DNA of 64,000 nucleotides from Streptomyces globosus (GTDB taxonomy: Bacteria > Actinomycetota > Actinomycetes > Streptomycetales > Streptomycetaceae): positions 6,799,361 to 6,863,360 of the forward strand of contig NZ_CP030862.1 in the NCBI RefSeq assembly GCF_003325375.1, written 5' to 3'. Of the stretch, positions 60,287-64,000 are shown one piece after another. The notes below the pieces were generated by a model, which searched no databases, had not been told where the DNA came from, and was given only the letters and a program-made list of their open reading frames with translations. Numbering within the stretch: position 1 is the first letter of the stretch; each line of letters starts with the position of its first letter. The translations under genes and the position numbers were made by a program.

Positions 60287-61003
60287 TCAGCGACGGCGGC
60301 GTGCGCGCCCCACCCGGGCCGCCTTCGCCCGCTTGGCGGCGAACCTCACCCCGCCGGGGCTCTCGCCGACCTCCACCCGGACCACCGTCGACAGGGGATC
60401 CACCACACCCTCGCCGACATGGAGCACCGAGGTCTTCACCACACCGAGCTTGGCCAGCGCGGTCTTCGCCGCCACCAGCTCCTCCTCAGCGGTGTCTCCC
60501 TTGAGGGCCAGCATCTCGCCGTACGGGCGCAGCAACGGCACGCCCCAGCCCGCGAGGCGGTCCAGCGGAGCCACCGCGCGCGCGGTCACCACGTGTACCG
60601 GCGGCACCTTGCCGAGCATCTCCTCGGCGCGGCCGCGGACCACCGTCACGTGGTCCAGCCCCAGCAGCTCCACGGCTTCCTGGAGAAAGGTGGTGCGCCG
60701 CAGCAGGGGCTCCAGCAGGGTGATCTTCAGGTCCCGCCGTACGAGGGCCAGCGGAATGCCGGGGAGACCCGCGCCGGAGCCCACGTCGCACACGGTGACG
60801 CCCTCGGGAACGACCTCCGAGAGGACGGCGCAGTTCAGCAGGTGCCGCTCCCACAGGCGCGGGACCTCGCGCGGGCCGATCAGGCCGCGCTTGACCCCTG
60901 CGTCGGCCAGCAGCTCCGCATACCGCACAGCTTCCGGGAAAAACTCGCCGAACACCGCGCGCGCCTGCTCGGGTGCCGGGGGAAGCTCCGCTGCCTCCGT
61001 CAC
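60287..61003 (-). CDS. rsmG: 16S rRNA (guanine-N7)-methyltransferase RsmG (GidB)
   Basis: A 238-aa methyltransferase that modifies G527 of 16S rRNA. SAM motif VCDVGSGAGLPGIPLALV; the RsmG features PREVPRLWERHLLNCAVL and SRTTFLQEAV-like block are seen. GTG 61003 is used; ATG 61105 is not favoured. The basic C-terminus (RAKAARVGRARRRR) is typical of actinobacterial RsmG. Loss confers low-level streptomycin resistance in Streptomyces. Confidence 0.94.
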   Translation of the reverse strand: MTEAAELPPAPEQARAVFGEFFPEAVRYAELLADAGVKRGLIGPREVPRLWERHLLNCAVLSEVVPEGVTVCDVGSGAGLPGIPLALVRRDLKITLLEPLLRRTTFLQEAVELLGLDHVTVVRGRAEEMLGKVPPVHVVTARAVAPLDRLAGWGVPLLRPYGEMLALKGDTAEEELVAAKTALAKLGVVKTSVLHVGEGVVDPLSTVVRVEVGESPGGVRFAAKRAKAARVGRARRRR

Positions 61004-61109
61004 GGGGGACCGTCCTTCCGTATCGCGTACCGCGTGGATCGAGGGGGATCGAGGGGGTGCACCGCTCGGGCGGGTCCGGCCCGCCCGGCCATGCCAGGCT
61101 GACAAACAT

Positions 61110-61136
61110 CGGCCCCGTCTGCGACACAGACGGGGC
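61110..61136 (-). terminator. terminator after jag
   Basis: GGCCCCGTCTG, loop CGACA, CAGACGGGGCC: an 11-bp stem between jag and rsmG. Confidence 0.88.
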
Positions 61137-61155
61137 CGAGGACTCGGGCTCGGGG

Positions 61156-61668
61156 TCAGGCCGGGAGCACGACGACGAAGCGCTGCGGCTCCTCGCCTTC
61201 CGACTCGCTCCGCAGACCGGCGGCCGCCACGGCGTCGTGGACGACCTTGCGCTCGAACGGCGTCATGGGGGCGAGCTTGAGGGGCTCGCCGGAGGCCTTG
61301 ACGTCGGCCGCGGCCTTGGCGCCGATGGCCGCCAGCTCCTGGCGCTTCTTCGCCCGGAAGCCGGCGATGTCCAGCATGAGGCGGCTGCGGTCGCCGGTCT
61401 CGCGGTGGACGGCGAGGCGGGTGAGCTCCTGCAGGGCCTCCAGGACCTCACCGTCACGGCCGACGAGCTTCTGCAGGTCGCGGCTGCCCGAGTCGCTGAC
61501 GATCGACACGGAGGCGCGGTCGGCCTCGACGTCCATGTCGATGTCGCCGTCGAGGTCGGCGATGTCCAGCAGACCCTCGAGGTAGTCGGCCGCGATCTCA
61601 CCCTCCTGCTCGAGGCGGGTGAGGGTGTCGCCACTCTGGGCGGCGGCGGTGGTGGTGCCTTCCGTCAC
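61156..61668 (-). CDS. jag: Jag/KhpB R3H-domain RNA-binding protein
   Basis: A 170-aa protein with a KH-like domain (residues ~45-110, VSIVSDSGSRDLQKLVGRDGEVLEALQEL) and a C-terminal R3H domain (PMTPFERKVVHDAVA). It follows yidC with 15 bp between, as in most bacteria. It is the KhpB-type RNA-binding partner, often linked to cell-wall control; the precise role here is inferred. Confidence 0.9.
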   Translation of the reverse strand: MTEGTTTAAAQSGDTLTRLEQEGEIAADYLEGLLDIADLDGDIDMDVEADRASVSIVSDSGSRDLQKLVGRDGEVLEALQELTRLAVHRETGDRSRLMLDIAGFRAKKRQELAAIGAKAAADVKASGEPLKLAPMTPFERKVVHDAVAAAGLRSESEGEEPQRFVVVLPA

Positions 61669-61683
61669 GGGAGGGACTCCTTC

Positions 61684-62787
61684 TTACTTCTTGGAAGAGG
61701 GCTTGGAGGGCGTCTGGCGCTGCGACTTCGACTGGCGCTTGGGCTGCTGCCGCTTGGGGGCGCCGCCGCTCGCCGCGTCGGCGTCCGCCGTGGCCACGGC
61801 GCTCTTGACCACGGAACCGTCGGCCTGGGCCGCCAGGCCCTGCTTCGTCAGCGCCGCGATGAACCTGCGCTCGTTCTCGTTGCGGTCCGCGCCCTTGGCC
61901 ACGATTCCCGCGACGATCTTCTTCCGGCCCCGCCCCTTGACGCCCTCGTGCGAGGAGACGTGCTTGAGGAGGCGTGCCAGGTACTGGTCCTGGGCCTTGC
62001 TGCCCGGGGTGGGGTTCTGGTTGATCACGTACATCTGCTGGCCCATGGTCCAGACGTTGGTGGTCAGCCAGTAGACGAGGACACCGACGGGGAAGTTGAC
62101 ACCCATGACCGCGAAGATCACCGGGAAGATGTACATGAGCATCTTCTGCTGCTGCATGAACGGCGTCTTGACCGTGAGGTCGACGTTCTTCTGCATCAGC
62201 TGGCGCTGCGTGTAGAACTGCGACAGCGACATCAGGATGATCATGACTGCGGTCACGATGCGGACGTCGGTCAGGGAGGCGCCGAGCGCGGCGACCTTCT
62301 CCTCGCTGTCCATGAACTTCGCCGCGATCGGGGCGCCGAAGATGCGGGCGGACCGGGCGCTGTCGACGAGCTGCTCGTCCAGGACGCCGATGGTCTTGCC
62401 GTCGGCGATGGTCGCGAGCACGTGGTACAGGGCGAAGAAGAACGGGGACTGCGCCAGGATGGGCAGGCACGAGGAGAGCGGGTTGGTACCCGTCTCCTTG
62501 TACAGCTTCATCATCTCTTCGGACTGGCGCTGCTTGTCGTTCTTGTAGCGCTCCTGGATCGCCTTCATCTTCGGCTGGAGCGCCTGCATGCCGCGCGTCG
62601 CCTTGATCTGCTTCACGAAGAGCGGGATCAGGCAGATGCGGATCAGGACCACGAGGGACACGATGGACAGGCCCCAGGCCCACCCACTGTCCGCACCGAA
62701 GATCGCACCGTACAGCGAGTGGAACTGCACGATGATCCACGAGACGGGCGTGGTGATAAAGCTGAACAGACTGGCAATCGTGTCCAC
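61684..62787 (-). CDS. yidC: membrane protein insertase YidC
   Basis: A 367-aa Oxa1-type insertase with an N-terminal TM (FITTPVSWIIVQFHSLYGAIF), the conserved five-TM core including LVVLIRICLIPLFVKQIKATRGMQALQPKMKAIQERYKNDKQRQ and a positively charged tail rich in Lys/Gln/Ser that may contact ribosomes. Start ATG 62787 lies 3 bp after the yidD stop. Confidence 0.95.
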   Translation of the reverse strand: MDTIASLFSFITTPVSWIIVQFHSLYGAIFGADSGWAWGLSIVSLVVLIRICLIPLFVKQIKATRGMQALQPKMKAIQERYKNDKQRQSEEMMKLYKETGTNPLSSCLPILAQSPFFFALYHVLATIADGKTIGVLDEQLVDSARSARIFGAPIAAKFMDSEEKVAALGASLTDVRIVTAVMIILMSLSQFYTQRQLMQKNVDLTVKTPFMQQQKMLMYIFPVIFAVMGVNFPVGVLVYWLTTNVWTMGQQMYVINQNPTPGSKAQDQYLARLLKHVSSHEGVKGRGRKKIVAGIVAKGADRNENERRFIAALTKQGLAAQADGSVVKSAVATADADAASGGAPKRQQPKRQSKSQRQTPSKPSSKK

Positions 62788-62790
62788 TAA

Positions 62791-63072
62791 TCAGGCTCCT
62801 TGAGCATTGCGAGATCTACGCAACGCACTGCGCAGCTGCTCGTGCCAACGCGGGCGTTTACGAGGTGGGACATGGTCCACGCCGCCTGCGGTCCACGGAT
62901 TGCACCGCAGGATCCGCCAGACGGTCAGGACCGTCCCCTTCACCGCACCATGCCGGTCGATGGCCGTGAACCCGTAGCGCGAGCACGAGGGGTAATAGCG
63001 GCACACCGGGCCGAGCAGCGGACTGATCGTCCACTGGTACAGCTTGATCAGAGCGAGCAGCGGGTACTTCAT
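62791..63072 (-). CDS. yidD: membrane protein insertion factor YidD
   Basis: A 93-aa protein with the YidD signature LIKLYQWTISPLLGPVCRYYPSCSRYG. Overlaps rnpA by 4 nt (ATGA) and precedes yidC by 3 nt, as in the conserved rpmH-rnpA-yidD-yidC operon. Confidence 0.96.
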   Translation of the reverse strand: MKYPLLALIKLYQWTISPLLGPVCRYYPSCSRYGFTAIDRHGAVKGTVLTVWRILRCNPWTAGGVDHVPPRKRPRWHEQLRSALRRSRNAQGA

Positions 63073-63443
63073 CGAGCTGCGCCTCCCAGGAGCCGCAGCA
63101 GGGCGGCATCCAGGTCCCGGGCCAGATCCTCGGGGCCGGCATCGCCCGATCCGGGCAGTGCCCGCACCACCACCAGGCTACCGGCGGGCAGCCGGGTCAG
63201 CCGTTCGCGCACGAGATGGCGCAGTCGGCGCTTGACCCGGTTGCGGACCACGGCACCGCCCACGGCCTTGCTGACGACGAAACCCGCACGCGTCGGGGAA
63301 TCATTCTCCCCCGGCTCGTGCGGGTCCGTTGCACCGCTTGTACGTAGGTGGACGACGAGGAGCGGGCGACCGGCCCTGCGGCCCCGCCGTACCGCGCTCG
63401 CGAAGTCCTCGCGCCGCCTCAGCCGATTGTCGGGAGACAGCAC
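63069..63443 (-). CDS. rnpA: ribonuclease P protein component
   Basis: A 124-aa protein with NRLRRREDFASAVRRGRRAG and the RNR motif VVRNRVKRRLRHLVRERL. It is the protein subunit of RNase P for 5' tRNA maturation. Located between rpmH and yidD. Confidence 0.96.
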   Translation of the reverse strand: MLSPDNRLRRREDFASAVRRGRRAGRPLLVVHLRTSGATDPHEPGENDSPTRAGFVVSKAVGGAVVRNRVKRRLRHLVRERLTRLPAGSLVVVRALPGSGDAGPEDLARDLDAALLRLLGGAAR

Positions 63444-63464
63444 GACGTCACTACCTGCGTGTGG

Positions 63465-63602
63465 TTACGCGGAGAGGGCAGAGCGGCCCTTGCTGCGGCG
63501 GTTCGCCAGGATGGCGCGGCCGGCACGCGTACGCATCCGCAGGCGGAAGCCGTGGGTCTTGGCGCGGCGGCGGTTGTTCGGCTGGAAGGTGCGCTTGCTC
63601 AC
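63465..63602 (-). CDS. rpmH: 50S ribosomal protein L34
   Basis: A 45-aa protein starting GTG 63602: M-S-K-R-T-F-Q-P-N-N-R-R-R-A-K, ending GRSALSA. It is the shortest ribosomal protein and opens the conserved oriC-proximal operon; it is missed by length cut-offs. Confidence 0.95.
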   Translation of the reverse strand: MSKRTFQPNNRRRAKTHGFRLRMRTRAGRAILANRRSKGRSALSA

Positions 63603-63836
63603 TCGGGGGCTCCAGAGAATGAATCGTTGTGGCGGGACATCGCCTGGCTGTCACCGTGCGCCCACGAGGAAGCTCGCGTGTTCGCCCGAGTGGCACCGCT
63701 CAACGATCACAACTAGTGATCCTCGCCCATCGGTAGGCAGGCGGCAGCAGCCATCGACAACTCGACCTCGTTACGGTACGCGCGGCTACGCCATCCGGTC
63801 AAACCGAGGCGATGCCACCCCGCGCTGTGCACAGGC

Positions 63837-63845
63837 TGTGGACAA
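63837..63845. promoter_or_regulatory. DnaA box upstream of dnaA
   Basis: TGTGGACAA (complement TTGTCCACA), the Streptomyces consensus, in the 356-bp rpmH-dnaA gap. This gap holds the divergent promoters; the DnaA box suggests dnaA autoregulation. Nothing else in it is clear. Confidence 0.7.
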
Positions 63846-63958
63846 CGACTTGAACCGTACCGGCTGCGCTGACTACCGTTGCCTGACCCTGGATTTTTTG
63901 TCCCGACCGTCCCAAAGAACCACACATTCGTGGGACCCCCTGTGAGAGAGCGTGCCCT

Positions 63959-64000
63959 GTGGCTGACGTACCTGCCGATCTTGCCGCAGTGTGGCCACGG
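63959..64000 (+). CDS. dnaA: chromosomal replication initiator DnaA (5' end only)
   Basis: The first 14 codons from GTG 63959 encode M-A-D-V-P-A-D-L-A-A-V-W-P-R, the expected Streptomyces DnaA N-terminus. The rest runs off the window. Its orientation and the neighbouring rpmH set confirm oriC lies just to the right. Confidence 0.9.
   Translation, partial: MADVPADLAAVWPR

Noticed and set aside
1..64000. CRISPR arrays, rRNA or tRNA genes, insertion sequences
   Set aside because: No regular spaced repeats, tRNA-like cloverleafs, rRNA sequence or IS-type transposase were seen.

Overview
The window is high-GC actinobacterial DNA, almost certainly from a Streptomyces chromosome just to one side of oriC. 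The right end carries the conserved order trxA - GNAT - parB - parA - rsmG - jag - yidC - yidD - rnpA - rpmH, followed by the first 14 codons of dnaA on the opposite strand. ssgA/ssgR, sigM and eleven perfect copies of the 14-bp ParB site GTTTCACGTGAAAC also point to Streptomyces. Assignments come from reading the sequence and remembered family features; no database search was run.

Layout. 1-7.3 kb: aminotransferase, LacI regulator, calcineurin-like phosphoesterase, a two-TM protein, a secreted collagen-like protein and a glycosyltransferase-TPR protein. 7.5-16.3 kb: an integrative element lodged in the 3' end of thiC, bounded by identical 21-bp copies of a thiC coding segment (7496-7516 and 16269-16289). 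It carries a large serine integrase, a RepSA-type initiator whose N-terminus looks replaced, a small orphan gene, an XRE regulator, three overlapping small genes and a RiPP-like cassette. 16.1-31.6 kb: thiC with a TPP riboswitch, a YibE/F protein, ssgA-ssgR, small membrane and cupin proteins, a PLP lyase, LysR, NUDIX, a flavohaemoprotein, HAD, two GNAT proteins, a serine hydrolase and dnaB. 32-47 kb: MATE transporter, rpsF-ssb-rpsR-rplI, cell-envelope genes (FemX-like, alanine-racemase-like, GT87-like, bifunctional PBP), padR-ino1, an MFS transporter and the CCA-adding enzyme. 47-57 kb: DUF6049-like protein, murJ, a pseudokinase, sigM with its anti-sigma factor, trxB and trxA. 57-64 kb: the parAB/oriC-proximal block.

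The most interesting system is the cargo of the thiC element. A GrrM-like radical SAM/SPASM maturase overlaps a 78-aa precursor that ends in two copies of FDNRPTWDN and holds eight aromatic-X-Asn triplets, the signature expected for three-residue cyclophanes. A strong hairpin follows the precursor, then a pentapeptide-repeat protein and a probable Fe(II)/2-oxoglutarate-type enzyme. No peptidase or exporter is visible. Integration has apparently replaced the last ~45 codons of thiC with an element-borne version and left the original 3' end stranded at the far side of the element.

A second theme is chromosome replication and segregation: the parS array, including copies inside parA and parB, and a five-site DnaA-box cluster directly upstream of dnaB.
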